44,863 bases of DNA from CALRBF01 sp041164045 (GCA_041164045.1 JBEAQD010000045.1:1-44863); one strand, 5' to 3'. Counted from the stretch's first letter, positions 1 to 8,279 are shown. Numbers and translations are program-made. The notes: generated by a model from the letters alone, not told the origin.

Positions 1-15
1 AATACTTTAACTTAG

Positions 16-68
16 AAAAAAAATTAGTTCAATAGTTATATAAAATAGTTTATTTTATATAACTATTG
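16..68 (-). terminator. Intrinsic terminator of the glycine-rich pilin gene
   Basis: A perfect 18-bp inverted repeat (30-47 against 51-68) with a 3-base loop lies just past the stop codon of the gene at 76-1350. Read on the minus strand it is followed within six bases by eight T residues (16-23). The stem is almost all A/T, so it is long rather than GC-strong. Confidence 0.75.
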
Positions 69-75
69 ATAAAAA

Positions 76-1350
76 TTATAAACTTCCTCTCCACACAATT
101 CTTACAGCTCCATGACCACCCCTGGCAGGCTGAGCTCCTGTACTAGGCCATCCCATACCTCCTCCACCACCACCAAAATCTCCACCTTTATCATTATTGA
201 GTCCTGAGCCACCACCGCTACCTCCTGTACCCGAACCACCACCTGTACCAGCTAACCCTGAAGTACCTTCACCATATACCCCAACACCACCACCTGAACC
301 ACCTGAGTTCCAGTTAGAAATACCACCACCACCTCCGGCTCCTCCAGTACCATTTTGTGCTGCTACACCTGAGCCTGCACCATTTCCACCATTTCCACTA
401 TATCCACCAGCACCACCGCCTCCAGCGCCGAACAAACCCATGCTGTACGAATTGAAAACTTCAGGGCCTGCACCATTTCCACCATTTCCGCCGGTAACCA
501 AGTCGCTGAAAGGAGTCCCCGTTCCACCAGCTGCTATGCCGCCGGGCCAATTGAATGTTCCGCCCTTGCCACCTTCGGCAACCAAAAGCGCTTCATCTAC
601 TCTCTTCAGAGAAGAATCACCGCCGTTTTCACCTCCACTTCCCAATCCTCCACCATTTCCCCCAGCACCGACAATAACAGTGAGGATTTCTCCGGAGGCA
701 ACAGATATTTTTCTTCCATAACGCAATCCACCCCCGCCACCACCGCCACCTTGGTTAAAAGATCCATAAGCGTGATGGCCTCCCCCACCGCCACCACCAA
801 TGAGTATAGACTGTATTTTAGTAACTCCTTCTGGAACAACAAATGAATATACTCCTGGAGTTGTAAATACCTGATCTAAAACAGGCAAAATAGGATTTAT
901 TGAAAAGCTTTGAATCAAACCATTTTCACTAACAACAACACTAATTCTATTATTATCTTCATTAATACCTAAGCTATAAGTATATAATTCTCCAGTAATT
1001 GGAATCTCTGATATATAGGTAGGTACTAGAGATCTTAAATCTACTTTATTAGTACAGTCTGTAAATGTACTATCAAATTGCTCAGCACCTGTATTACAAA
1101 CTTCTTTTAACTCATTTGTTAATCCTAATGCGGTAGGGTATACACCTCCATTATCTATATTATACTGCTCTAATGCTTTATACATTGAGTTAACATTATA
1201 TTTAGCTTCAGAAGCACTAATCTTAGTTATTTGTCTATTTGGATTTATGGCTACTAATACTATTGTTGCTAATATTCCTATTGCTGCTATTACTAAGAGT
1301 ATCTCTAATAATGTAAATCCTTTTATTTTTTGTCTATGATTTTGATTCAT
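76..1350 (-). CDS. Type IV pilin-like protein with glycine-rich C-terminal domain
   Basis: The protein starts with a short basic leader, then the prepilin peptidase motif KGFTLLEILL (about residues 10-19) and a hydrophobic helix, as in type IV pilins and pseudopilins. Residues 30-165 form a globular head with two cysteines (EVC and TDC, about residues 85-100). From about residue 170 it becomes a glycine-rich domain with long G runs and scattered N, S and aromatic residues, ending in VRIVWRGSL. The head layout (YP, C..C, LVP.Y...IP) matches the two LamG pilins at 27111 and 40481, so the C-terminal module seems exchangeable. Likely surface exposed after assembly; the ligand is unknown. The glycine-rich part is clearly richer in G+C than the head, partly because glycine codons are GGN. 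Confidence 0.85.
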   Translation of the reverse strand: MNQNHRQKIKGFTLLEILLVIAAIGILATIVLVAINPNRQITKISASEAKYNVNSMYKALEQYNIDNGGVYPTALGLTNELKEVCNTGAEQFDSTFTDCTNKVDLRSLVPTYISEIPITGELYTYSLGINEDNNRISVVVSENGLIQSFSINPILPVLDQVFTTPGVYSFVVPEGVTKIQSILIGGGGGGGHHAYGSFNQGGGGGGGGLRYGRKISVASGEILTVIVGAGGNGGGLGSGGENGGDSSLKRVDEALLVAEGGKGGTFNWPGGIAAGGTGTPFSDLVTGGNGGNGAGPEVFNSYSMGLFGAGGGGAGGYSGNGGNGAGSGVAAQNGTGGAGGGGGISNWNSGGSGGGVGVYGEGTSGLAGTGGGSGTGGSGGGSGLNNDKGGDFGGGGGGMGWPSTGAQPARGGHGAVRIVWRGSL

Positions 1351-1444
1351 ATGTGTCTGTTAATTTATATTATTTATCTATATATTATTTTACCACCCCC
1401 CCGGAGCTTTTGTCAAGTTTTTTGATGGTTTTTATATATAGTTT

Positions 1445-1451
1445 CATTATA
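1445..1451. repeat. Target-site duplication, left copy (IS1595-type element)
   Basis: The 7-base word CATTATA directly abuts the left terminal inverted repeat and recurs at 3283-3289 outside the right one. IS1595-family elements usually make 8-base duplications, so one base may have changed. Confidence 0.75.
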
Positions 1452-1475
1452 GGGTCTCCCACAGAATATGGTATA
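1452..1475 (+). repeat. Left terminal inverted repeat of the IS1595-type element
   Basis: This 24-bp sequence is the exact reverse complement of 3259-3282. Confidence 0.9.
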
Positions 1476-1668
1476 ATGAGGGTCACTAAAGACTTTAAGT
1501 ATGCCAAGAAACAAGTATATAAAAAACGCAAAGATTTCTGAGGTAAAATTCAGACAATTATTAAAGATATATAGTATAGATGAAAATGCTTCAAAAGCAT
1601 CTTTATTAGTAGGAGTACATATCAATACAGCAGAGAGAATATTTAAGCTATTGGAAAAGTCAAGAGAG

Positions 1669-2711
1669 AAAAGCACCAGTTAAGATTTAGGAGATTTAAG
1701 GAGATTAGGAGATTTAGAGATAAGATGAATAAAGTGAATAGGAGCCTTAAAATTAAGGTAGGCACGAGGACGAGAGTTAATAATGAGTTGAAATTTAGCA
1801 ACATCAGTGTGGGATATAGTTTTTGGGTTTATGTTTCTAGGGAAGAAGAGACGAATAAGTCTATTAGTATATTCAACTAGACCTTTTTGCCAAGAAGCAT
1901 AAGGATCACAAAAATAAGTAGGGAGATTTAATTTATAATGCCAAGCACCTTCAGAGCCATTGTCAAAAGTAAGAGAAAAAACATTATAATGTTTTTTCGT
2001 TTGCCTTAAGGCAAATAAAGTATGTTTAGCAGATTTAGAAGAAACTTTATGAATAGAAACAAAACCAGTATATCTTTCAACCTGAACAGATAAGTAAGCA
2101 GATTTAGAAGAGAATTCCACAGTGTCAGATTCCCAATGACCAGCTATAAGTTTATTGTTAATAAATTCAGGTCTTGAATGAATAGAATTCCTAAATAAGA
2201 TATTAGAGGAATATCTTTTAGGAATTCTATTATATCTTCTAGTTCTTTTAGTTAAAAGGAATTTAGAATAATCTTTATAATTAGAATAGATAAATTTATA
2301 AATAGACTCATGAGAAACATGACCTCTTTGAGGGCAAAAATTAGTCTTTAGATAATGAGAAATAAGAGCAGGAGAATAATGTTCATTTTCTAATTTAGAT
2401 ATAATATGATACTTAAGATAAGGATTATTTAGAATTTTAGAATTACCTTTTAGGTAGCCTTTTCTTTTTAAGGCTAAGACATTAGCCTTAAAAGGTTGAT
2501 ATGTACTATTAGCAGAAGTATTTCTTTTTAATTCTCTACTAATAGAGCTATGATGTCTATTTAGTAGAATAGCTATTTTTCTTAAAGATATACCTTTGTT
2601 GACAAAATCGCTTATTTTGACTCTTTCTTCTATATCTATATGTTTCATATATTCTTATTTTTAGCTTTTATATGCCACTACTTTTCTATTATACATCGTA
2701 GTGGTGCTTTT
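1669..2711 (-). mobile_element. IS30-family insertion sequence nested in the IS1595-type element
   Basis: The boundaries are inferred from short terminal inverted repeats: AAAAGCACCA at 1669-1678 and its reverse complement at 2702-2711. The interval is about 1.04 kb, a normal size for IS30 elements, and holds one intact transposase. I could not fix a target duplication with certainty; IS30 elements usually make only 2-3 bp. It interrupts the IS1595 transposase, so it arrived later. Confidence 0.8.
1680..2648 (-). CDS. IS30-family transposase
   Basis: This 322-aa DDE transposase has an N-terminal helix-turn-helix (about residues 8-45, with the family motif SSISRELKRN) followed by an integrase core. 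Catalytic residues visible are D175 (GHWESDTVE), D229 (TFDNGSE) and probably E259 (VEYTNRLIRLFFP, where most members have NENTN). The D-to-E distance is about 30 rather than 33 because of a short deletion before the CDPYASWQ motif. The frame is open throughout, so the protein may be active. The stop codon lies at the inner edge of the terminal repeat, as is common for compact IS elements. Confidence 0.93.
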   Translation of the reverse strand: MKHIDIEERVKISDFVNKGISLRKIAILLNRHHSSISRELKRNTSANSTYQPFKANVLALKRKGYLKGNSKILNNPYLKYHIISKLENEHYSPALISHYLKTNFCPQRGHVSHESIYKFIYSNYKDYSKFLLTKRTRRYNRIPKRYSSNILFRNSIHSRPEFINNKLIAGHWESDTVEFSSKSAYLSVQVERYTGFVSIHKVSSKSAKHTLFALRQTKKHYNVFSLTFDNGSEGAWHYKLNLPTYFCDPYASWQKGLVEYTNRLIRLFFPRNINPKTISHTDVAKFQLIINSRPRAYLNFKAPIHFIHLISKSPNLLKSPKS

Positions 2712-3258
2712 TATTTTAGAATATACGATTAAGACAAAGAGTTGCACTTATAGCACTTCAAGAAACAGAGAAAGCATTAGAAGGAGAATTTGAAGTAGAT
2801 GAGTCATATTTTGGAGCAAAGAGAGTAAGAGGAAAAAGAGGAAGAGGAGCAGCAGGAAAAACACCAGTTTTTGGATTATTAAAGAGAGACGGGAAGGTAT
2901 ATACTCAAATTATAAAAAACTGCTCTAAACAAGAGATTATGCCAATTATTCAAGGTAAAGTATTAGAGAATTCTACTATATATTCTGATGGATGGAAAGC
3001 TTATGATGGATTAGTTCTTAATGGCTATGAACATTATCGTATATACCATTCTCATGATGAATTTGCTAGAGGCAAAAATCATGTGAATGGTATAGAATCT
3101 TTTTAGTCTTTTACTAAAAGAAGACTTAATAAATTTAATGGTTTCACTAAATCTAATTTTTCCATATTCCTTAAAGAATCTGAATTTAGATTTAATCATA
3201 GACATGATAATATTTATATGTTATTATTATCTCATATTAGAAATTTCCCACTCTGATC

Positions 3259-3282
3259 TATACCATATTCTGTGGGAGACCC
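3259..3282 (-). repeat. Right terminal inverted repeat of the IS1595-type element
   Basis: This sequence is the exact reverse complement of 1452-1475. Confidence 0.9.
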
Positions 3283-3289
3283 CATTATA
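3283..3289. repeat. Target-site duplication, right copy
   Basis: CATTATA matches 1445-1451 and lies immediately outside the right inverted repeat. Confidence 0.75.
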
Positions 3290-3596
3290 TAACTTTATTG
3301 GGGCTTGGGCAAAGTTTGTAATTATGTATATGTTTGGGGTTTAATGGTGTTTTATATACACCTCCTCCGAAGGGGGATAGAAAGTAGGGAGCAAAAATTC
3401 TCCACCCAACTCTACTCTACGGGCACCCTCGCCGGCGAGGCCATACCTACGGTAGGCAGGGAAATTTTTATTGTCCTTACTTGGGGGAGGTGGCACCGTA
3501 GGTGACGGAGGAGGACTTTAAGCTGACTTAAAGGTGGCACCACACTATAAATATAGGAGAGACTTAAATACCTACGAAGTTTAAGTATATTTTATA
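3290..3596. other. Intergenic region with GC-rich palindromic island A
   Basis: No gene is recognised here. The stretch 3355-3540 is much richer in G+C than its surroundings and holds several short palindromes: a 14-bp perfect one at 3427-3440 (CCTCGCCGGCGAGG), CCTACGGTAGG at 3446-3456, and CCTCCGAAGGGGG near 3364-3376. Similar islands occur at 15860-16200, 26930-27061, 33265-33350 and 41700-41800. A weak stem (3562-3568 against 3580-3586) sits just past the coiled-coil gene but has no clear T run. Confidence 0.6.
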
Positions 3597-5678
3597 TTAT
3601 AAGCTAGATTGAGTGCTTGATGTAGGAACGGTGATAGCCCGGGTTTTTGCTATTTCAGATTCTATAGCTTGAATTTGTGATCTTTTTTCGGCTATTTCGG
3701 GTGGGGTTTGATAATTTTGTATGGATTCGACACCTATATTAATTGTTTGAGTTATAGTCTCAAAATTAGGGTTTTCTAGAGAGGTAAGACTGTTTTGGAT
3801 AGACTGAGGTAACTTTTGATAAGATTCTTTTAATTTACTAATAGATTGATTGTTATTCTCAAATTGCTCTGCATTTCTCTGTTTATCAGCTTGTAGCGTA
3901 TTATACTGTTCTATAGTCTGTGCTACTGTTTGTGCTAGGCTTTCAAGAGCCTGAGCTTGTTTTTTACCAAGTCCAAAAAGTTTATTATCAGCTTTCTGCT
4001 TATCGTTATTAATATCTTTTGCAATATCAGACAAAGATTCTAAAGATTGTAAAGGATATCCTGCTAATTCTAGTACTGGCTTAATTTTATCAAATAAAGT
4101 GTTTAGCTGTTTATTAATTTCTTGTTGTTTTTCTGGAATATTTTCTAAAACACTAAACTGTCCTTGTTCAAATTTGATTTGCCCAGATTCTAGAGCTGTC
4201 TTTAATTCTGTCCTGAATTTATCTATATCAGCTGGTCTTAATTGCTCCTGTTCTGATAACATAGCCCTATCTTGAGTATCGTAATCTCTGCCAGTTTCAT
4301 CATACTTAAGACTAGATAACTCTCCTTGTAATTCTTCAATTTTAGTATTTCTATACCTTTCAAGCTGAGTTGCTATGCTATTATCAATTTCTACTCTTCT
4401 AGCATTATCCTTTTGACTACCTAAATAACTTTCACCATCTATACTACCTTTTCTGATTTCTTGTTGCTGTTGCTCATATTTTTTGTCAGTTTCTTTGGCT
4501 AAATATTGTGCAAATTTAGGATGCTCAGCAATAACTCTATCTATATTAACATCGCTATTAGACCAAAAAGCTAATCCTTGTAATTGAGGGTCTCCTGAGT
4601 TTACCAGATAATCCAGTCTATCCACTCCTTCTACTGTTAAAGCTTCTTTTATAGTGTCTGATTCTGGATTAGATTCTTGTAATTTCTCTAACTTAGGCTG
4701 AATATCTGTACTTAAGGCCTCAGCTAGTTCTGGTATTTGGTTATACCAATCTACACGAGACATAATATCTTTTCTAATTTCATCACGGGCAGCTTGTTCT
4801 CGAGCTTGATCACTTTCTTGTTTTAGTTCTTCTAATTTTTCTAATCCTTCTTTTATACCATAAGTGGCAAAAATTTGGTCAATGTTTTGTGAGCTAAATA
4901 ATTGAGTTGGATTGGTTAATTGTTCTTGTAGTTGTCTTTCTAATAAAACTTTCTTATCATTAGCCTCAGCTCCACTTTCTGTATAACCAGCTTGGGCTTC
5001 GGTTAATTGTTGCTGTAATTCAGTCTTTTTATCTTGTATGGCTTGTTCTAATTGAGCTGCAGTTTCAGCATCAAAATCATTAAGTGCCTCTTCAGCTTTT
5101 TGAATCACTTGCTCTAATTCTTCAACTTTAGCTCGTAGTTCTTCGTTACCTGATATAAAATCTTCAATGGATCGATTAGGTTGATTAGATTGATTAATTG
5201 CTGCTTGAATTTTGGTATTAATACCTGTTCTACTATCTTTATATTGCTCTAATTTATTATTTAAAGACTCTCTCTCTTGTATTCTATTAGATTCAATTTC
5301 AGATGATACATCTAACTTAGTTGACTCATCATTTTCTAAGGCTTCTAACTGAGTCCTTAAATCTTCAATTTGCCTACCTTGTAGGGATAATCCTGTTTCT
5401 GTATCTAATGCAAAATGAGGTTTATCAGTTAATTCTAAATCCCTTGCTGTCTTGGCTATTAAAGTATCAAAGCTTTCTAAATTAAAGGTTATATCCCCAT
5501 CTCCCCCCTCAACATCTAGCTGCTCTGCAGTCTCTAATCCCTCCTGTTCTTCTACAACCTTTCTACTTAACTCAGTCTCGGCTTGATTAGCCGGAACATT
5601 AATCCCACCAACTCCTCCTTCTTGGGTTTCCGGGCTGCTTAATATATGTGGATTTTGGTCTGGGTTAAAATTATTCAT
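3597..5678 (-). CDS. Large coiled-coil protein encoded directly after ftsA
   Basis: This 693-aa protein is not one I recognise by family. The first 60 residues or so are polar and disordered-looking (NFNPDQNPHI, GGVGGINVP). From about residue 100 to the end it is rich in E, Q, K, L and A, with long heptad-like stretches and repeated QQQ or EQL motifs, typical of extended coiled coil. There is no signal peptide or membrane helix, so it is probably cytoplasmic. It starts 13 bases after the ftsA stop and probably shares its promoter, in the position where ftsZ usually follows. A structural or FtsA-associated role is inferred from position only; SMC or cytoskeletal-like alternatives cannot be excluded, but no ATPase motif is visible. 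Confidence 0.75.
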   Translation of the reverse strand: MNNFNPDQNPHILSSPETQEGGVGGINVPANQAETELSRKVVEEQEGLETAEQLDVEGGDGDITFNLESFDTLIAKTARDLELTDKPHFALDTETGLSLQGRQIEDLRTQLEALENDESTKLDVSSEIESNRIQERESLNNKLEQYKDSRTGINTKIQAAINQSNQPNRSIEDFISGNEELRAKVEELEQVIQKAEEALNDFDAETAAQLEQAIQDKKTELQQQLTEAQAGYTESGAEANDKKVLLERQLQEQLTNPTQLFSSQNIDQIFATYGIKEGLEKLEELKQESDQAREQAARDEIRKDIMSRVDWYNQIPELAEALSTDIQPKLEKLQESNPESDTIKEALTVEGVDRLDYLVNSGDPQLQGLAFWSNSDVNIDRVIAEHPKFAQYLAKETDKKYEQQQQEIRKGSIDGESYLGSQKDNARRVEIDNSIATQLERYRNTKIEELQGELSSLKYDETGRDYDTQDRAMLSEQEQLRPADIDKFRTELKTALESGQIKFEQGQFSVLENIPEKQQEINKQLNTLFDKIKPVLELAGYPLQSLESLSDIAKDINNDKQKADNKLFGLGKKQAQALESLAQTVAQTIEQYNTLQADKQRNAEQFENNNQSISKLKESYQKLPQSIQNSLTSLENPNFETITQTINIGVESIQNYQTPPEIAEKRSQIQAIESEIAKTRAITVPTSSTQSSL

Positions 5679-5691
5679 AATATTGATTTAT

Positions 5692-6951
5692 TTAATCTGG
5701 GAATATTCTCTGTAATAGACCTTTGATTGGGTTGAATATTTTGGATGATCCTTGCTTGATAACATTAGAAATATCTCGAGGTTCTGGACTGTCTTCTATA
5801 TGCTCAAACTCTGATTTGATAAGTCCTACCAGATTGGCATAAATTGGATTATCTACATCGGCTATACTACCTTCTACTCCTTGTGGAGAGCCTATTTTGA
5901 TTGGTAATTTGAGCTCTTGTTTGGCTAAATCAGAGATAGATTTAAGATTAGCTCCCCCTCCGACTAAAACTGCTCCTGCTGGGAGCAATCCATCTCTATC
6001 TATTTTTTTTAGATCTTGTGTTACAAGTTCAAAAATTTCTTTTAACCTTGCTTCTATAATACTAGCTATATATGGTATTGGGAATATACCTTCTTCTTCA
6101 GAATCAATTTTAGCTAAGTCAATTTTGAGTTTGGCTGTATCTCCCAAAGATTTTTCTAAAGCTACTCCATATTTTAATTTTACTTTTTCAGCTACTTCAA
6201 TAGAAGTTCTAAGCCCAATCGCAAGGTCATTGGTAATATGATTAGCTCCTATTGGGATTACTCCTATATGAATTAGATGCCCCTCCTCATATACTGCTAT
6301 CGAGGTAGTTCCTGCCCCCATATCTATTACTGCTACTCCCAAGTCTTTCTGCTTTTTAGTCAAGACTGATTGAGCTGCAGCTATAATACCAATTTCTTGA
6401 TCTTCTATTATTAGACCTAGATTATGAATACATTTTTCCAAATTCTTCATTGATGAAGAGTTGTTTTCTATAATCAAGGCTTCGACTTCCAATCTAATTC
6501 CATTCATTCCTACTGGATTTTTGATACCAGTTTCTTCATCTAAGGTATAGGTTTTGGGTATTACTCCGATAACTTCTTTATTTTGTCCACTGGGTCCTGG
6601 ATTAGCATTGACCATCACTCTATCTTTATCCTCTTCTGTGACTTCCCCATCTCCTCTGGATATTGCTATTTTACCTGAAGTCAAATGGCTTTTGATATAG
6701 GCTCCATTAATCGAGATATAAACTGATTTTATATCTTCTTCTATCATCTTAGAGGCAATATCTAAGGCTTCATTAATGCTACGAGTAACATCTTGAATAT
6801 CTATAACAACTCCTCTCCTCACTCCCTCAGTAGGAGCTACTCCCAATGCAATAATAGAGGGAGTTTTATCTTCCCTTAGCCGCTTACCTATAGCCATCTT
6901 TGTAAATGATGTCCCGATATCTAATCCAACTATTATTTCATTTTTGGGCAT
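5692..6951 (-). CDS. ftsA: Cell division protein FtsA
   Basis: FtsA is an actin-fold ATPase that anchors the FtsZ ring to the membrane. The 419-aa protein shows phosphate-1 motif GLDIGTSFTKMAIG (residues 9-22), the FtsA-specific 1C subdomain (about 85-165, including SINGAYIKSH and a TYTLDEE segment), phosphate-2 motif VIDMGAGTTSIAVY and the adenosine motif VLVGGGANL. The extreme C-terminus (IFNPIKGLLQRIFPD) looks like the amphipathic membrane-targeting helix. It has its own extended -10 promoter at 6979. The next gene in the operon is a coiled-coil gene rather than ftsZ. Confidence 0.95.
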   Translation of the reverse strand: MPKNEIIVGLDIGTSFTKMAIGKRLREDKTPSIIALGVAPTEGVRRGVVIDIQDVTRSINEALDIASKMIEEDIKSVYISINGAYIKSHLTSGKIAISRGDGEVTEEDKDRVMVNANPGPSGQNKEVIGVIPKTYTLDEETGIKNPVGMNGIRLEVEALIIENNSSSMKNLEKCIHNLGLIIEDQEIGIIAAAQSVLTKKQKDLGVAVIDMGAGTTSIAVYEEGHLIHIGVIPIGANHITNDLAIGLRTSIEVAEKVKLKYGVALEKSLGDTAKLKIDLAKIDSEEEGIFPIPYIASIIEARLKEIFELVTQDLKKIDRDGLLPAGAVLVGGGANLKSISDLAKQELKLPIKIGSPQGVEGSIADVDNPIYANLVGLIKSEFEHIEDSPEPRDISNVIKQGSSKIFNPIKGLLQRIFPD

Positions 6952-6978
6952 AGTTTATATATTGTTTTTATATTTAAT

Positions 6979-6989
6979 ATTATATCATA
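6979..6989 (-). promoter_or_regulatory. Extended -10 promoter for ftsA
   Basis: TATGATATAAT on the minus strand lies in the 43-bp gap between ybeY and ftsA, about 27 bases before the ftsA start. No convincing -35 is seen. Confidence 0.65.
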
Positions 6990-6994
6990 TAATT

Positions 6995-7444
6995 TTAAGA
7001 AAATGAATAGTGTTGTTTGATAAGTTTTAATAATTCATTCTCCTTTGCTTTCATTTCGGCATAATCTTCATCTGTTTGATGATCATATCCAATTAGATGA
7101 CACAGTCCATGTAGGCATAAAGTAGCGATTTCATACTCTATACTATGCCCTAATTCTTTTGCTTGTGACATAGCTTTATTATAACAAATCAATATTTCTC
7201 CTAAAGTAATATCCTCACTAGAATAATCAGATATTAGATTGAAAGACAATACATCGGTAACTTGATCTTTATTTCTATATTGTGCATTCAGACTTTGAAT
7301 AGTATTTTCTGAGACAATCGCAACACTGACCGTAGTATTTTGAAACTTACGGTCAATGTTTTGACTAAATACATCTACACATAAAGCTACAAGATCATTA
7401 TAATCTGGAATATTTAGAACTTGTGATTCAAATTCTAATATCAT
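6995..7444 (-). CDS. ybeY: Endoribonuclease YbeY (16S rRNA maturation)
   Basis: YbeY is a zinc-dependent RNase-like protein acting in 16S rRNA 3' processing and 70S quality control. The 149-aa protein has the signature HGLCHLIGYDH near residues 114-124, which supplies the three zinc histidines, and the conserved YRNKDQVTDVLSF segment near residues 56-68. Length is typical. It follows yqeY by 3 bases and belongs to the rpsU-yqeY-ybeY cluster. Confidence 0.95.
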   Translation of the reverse strand: MILEFESQVLNIPDYNDLVALCVDVFSQNIDRKFQNTTVSVAIVSENTIQSLNAQYRNKDQVTDVLSFNLISDYSSEDITLGEILICYNKAMSQAKELGHSIEYEIATLCLHGLCHLIGYDHQTDEDYAEMKAKENELLKLIKQHYSFS

Positions 7445-7447
7445 AAC

Positions 7448-7888
7448 CTAAGCTAATTTAGCTTGTACTAAATCCTTAATCTGATTACCATCAGCTTTAC
7501 CTTGAGCCTTAGCCACAACTGATTTCATAACAGACCCAAAATTAGCACTATCTCCTAGTTCAGCTATACTTTCGTCTACTAATTGAGCCAGCTCTTCTGT
7601 GGCTAGCTTAGCTGGTAAATACTTTTGTATAATTATAAGCTCAGCTTCCTCATTAGCTACCAAATCTTCTCTACCTCCATCTTTATAGGCTTGAATAGAG
7701 TCTTTTCTTTGCTTCTCTAATTTTGACAAAACTTTAATTACATCAGCATCCTCTAGGGGGCTACCTTTATCTATCTCAGCATTTTTGAACTCTGAGCTTA
7801 AAGTTCTAAGTACGGTTTTGGCAAGATCATCTCTATCTTTCATTGCTTGTACCATATCTTTTTTAATTGTAAGAGCAATATTAGACAT
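7448..7888 (-). CDS. yqeY: YqeY/GatB-domain protein
   Basis: This 146-aa helical protein matches the YqeY family, related to the tail domain of the GatB amidotransferase subunit. Typical features are the N-terminal MKDRD..AKTVLRTL stretch, KQRKDSIQAYKDGGREDL, and the C-terminal GKADG..IKDLVQ segment. The family is thought to bind tRNA or act near translation, but its precise role is unknown. It sits between rpsU and ybeY, the classic neighbourhood of this gene. Confidence 0.93.
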   Translation of the reverse strand: MSNIALTIKKDMVQAMKDRDDLAKTVLRTLSSEFKNAEIDKGSPLEDADVIKVLSKLEKQRKDSIQAYKDGGREDLVANEEAELIIIQKYLPAKLATEELAQLVDESIAELGDSANFGSVMKSVVAKAQGKADGNQIKDLVQAKLA

Positions 7889-7899
7889 AAATCAATATA

Positions 7900-8169
7900 T
7901 TATTTGATACTGGCTTTAATTTTAAGTTTATACTTATTGGGTAGCTTTTCTGTAGACTTAACTTTACCCATTTTGACTAGCTTATCTTTTTCAGTTAAGA
8001 ACTGAACTTTTTTGATTGCAGCTTGTCTCTGCTTGGTTTTAGACTTACCTTTAGTCAAAAATCTAGAGGCTCTAGCTTGAGATAAAACTTCACTTTTTTG
8101 AATACGCCTAGTAAAACGTCGAATCATAGACTCTACGCTTTCCCTTTCTCGTTTTCTTACTTCTACCAT
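7900..8169 (-). CDS. rpsU: Small ribosomal subunit protein bS21
   Basis: This is a short, strongly basic 89-aa protein. The N-terminal VRKRERESVESMIRRFTRR segment matches bS21, which binds the 16S rRNA 3' region near the anti-Shine-Dalgarno. The C-terminal half (KTKQRQAAIKK and about 35 further residues) extends beyond the E. coli length. Unlike most genes here it has a strong Shine-Dalgarno (8179-8186) and a near-complete sigma-70-type promoter (8235-8263), suggesting high expression. It is first in an operon with yqeY and ybeY. Confidence 0.93.
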   Translation of the reverse strand: MVEVRKRERESVESMIRRFTRRIQKSEVLSQARASRFLTKGKSKTKQRQAAIKKVQFLTEKDKLVKMGKVKSTEKLPNKYKLKIKASIK

Positions 8170-8178
8170 ATATTACAA

Positions 8179-8186
8179 CCTCCTTT
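8179..8186 (-). promoter_or_regulatory. Strong Shine-Dalgarno of rpsU
   Basis: AAAGGAGG on the minus strand ends 9 bases before the ATG at 8169. It is notable because the other starts I inspected in the window lack a clear Shine-Dalgarno. Confidence 0.85.
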
Positions 8187-8234
8187 CATAATTTTTAACA
8201 ACTAAAAATTGTCTTTTTTAAGACTTTAAATGTA

Positions 8235-8263
8235 ATTATACCATAATACAGTGCTTTTTGCAA
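8235..8263 (-). promoter_or_regulatory. Sigma-70-type promoter of rpsU
   Basis: On the minus strand a TTGCAA -35 (8258-8263), a 17-base spacer and an extended -10 TATGGTATAAT (8235-8245) are present. The leader of about 60 bases between it and the start is A/T-rich, with small self-complementary stretches (AATTTTTAGTTGTTAAAAATT-like) that could fold. Confidence 0.8.
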
Positions 8264-8279
8264 TAGTATATATTAACAT

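Larger units (their letters stand above)
1501..3256 (+). pseudogene. IS1595-family transposase, split by an IS and carrying a nonsense codon
   Basis: The 5' part (1501 to about 1668) encodes an N-terminal helix-turn-helix region (VHINTAERIFKLL). The 3' part resumes at about 2726 in a different frame and runs to a TGA at 3254-3256. It contains the IS1595 core: EFEVDESYFGAKR, a glycine- and basic-rich stretch, IYSDGWKAYDGL and NHVNGIESF. The codon after ESF is TAG (3104-3106) where the family has Trp (ESFWSF), so a single base change from TGG explains it. Reading continues sensibly as SFTKRRLNKFNG to the end. The gene is therefore inactivated twice, once by insertion and once by point mutation. 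Confidence 0.9.
1452..3282 (+). mobile_element. IS1595-family insertion sequence, inactivated and interrupted
   Basis: The element is bounded by perfect 24-bp terminal inverted repeats (1452-1475 and 3259-3282, starting GGGTCTCCCACAG) and flanked by a 7-bp direct repeat. It carries an IS1595-type transposase gene reading on the plus strand. That gene is split by an IS30-family element at about 1669-2711 and also has an in-frame TAG at 3104. Without the insertion the element would be about 790 bp. Confidence 0.9.

Noticed and set aside
197..721. Proline-rich open frame on the plus strand
   Set aside because: It is the antisense of the glycine-rich pilin: GGN codons read backwards give proline codons. 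No ribosome site or promoter is seen.
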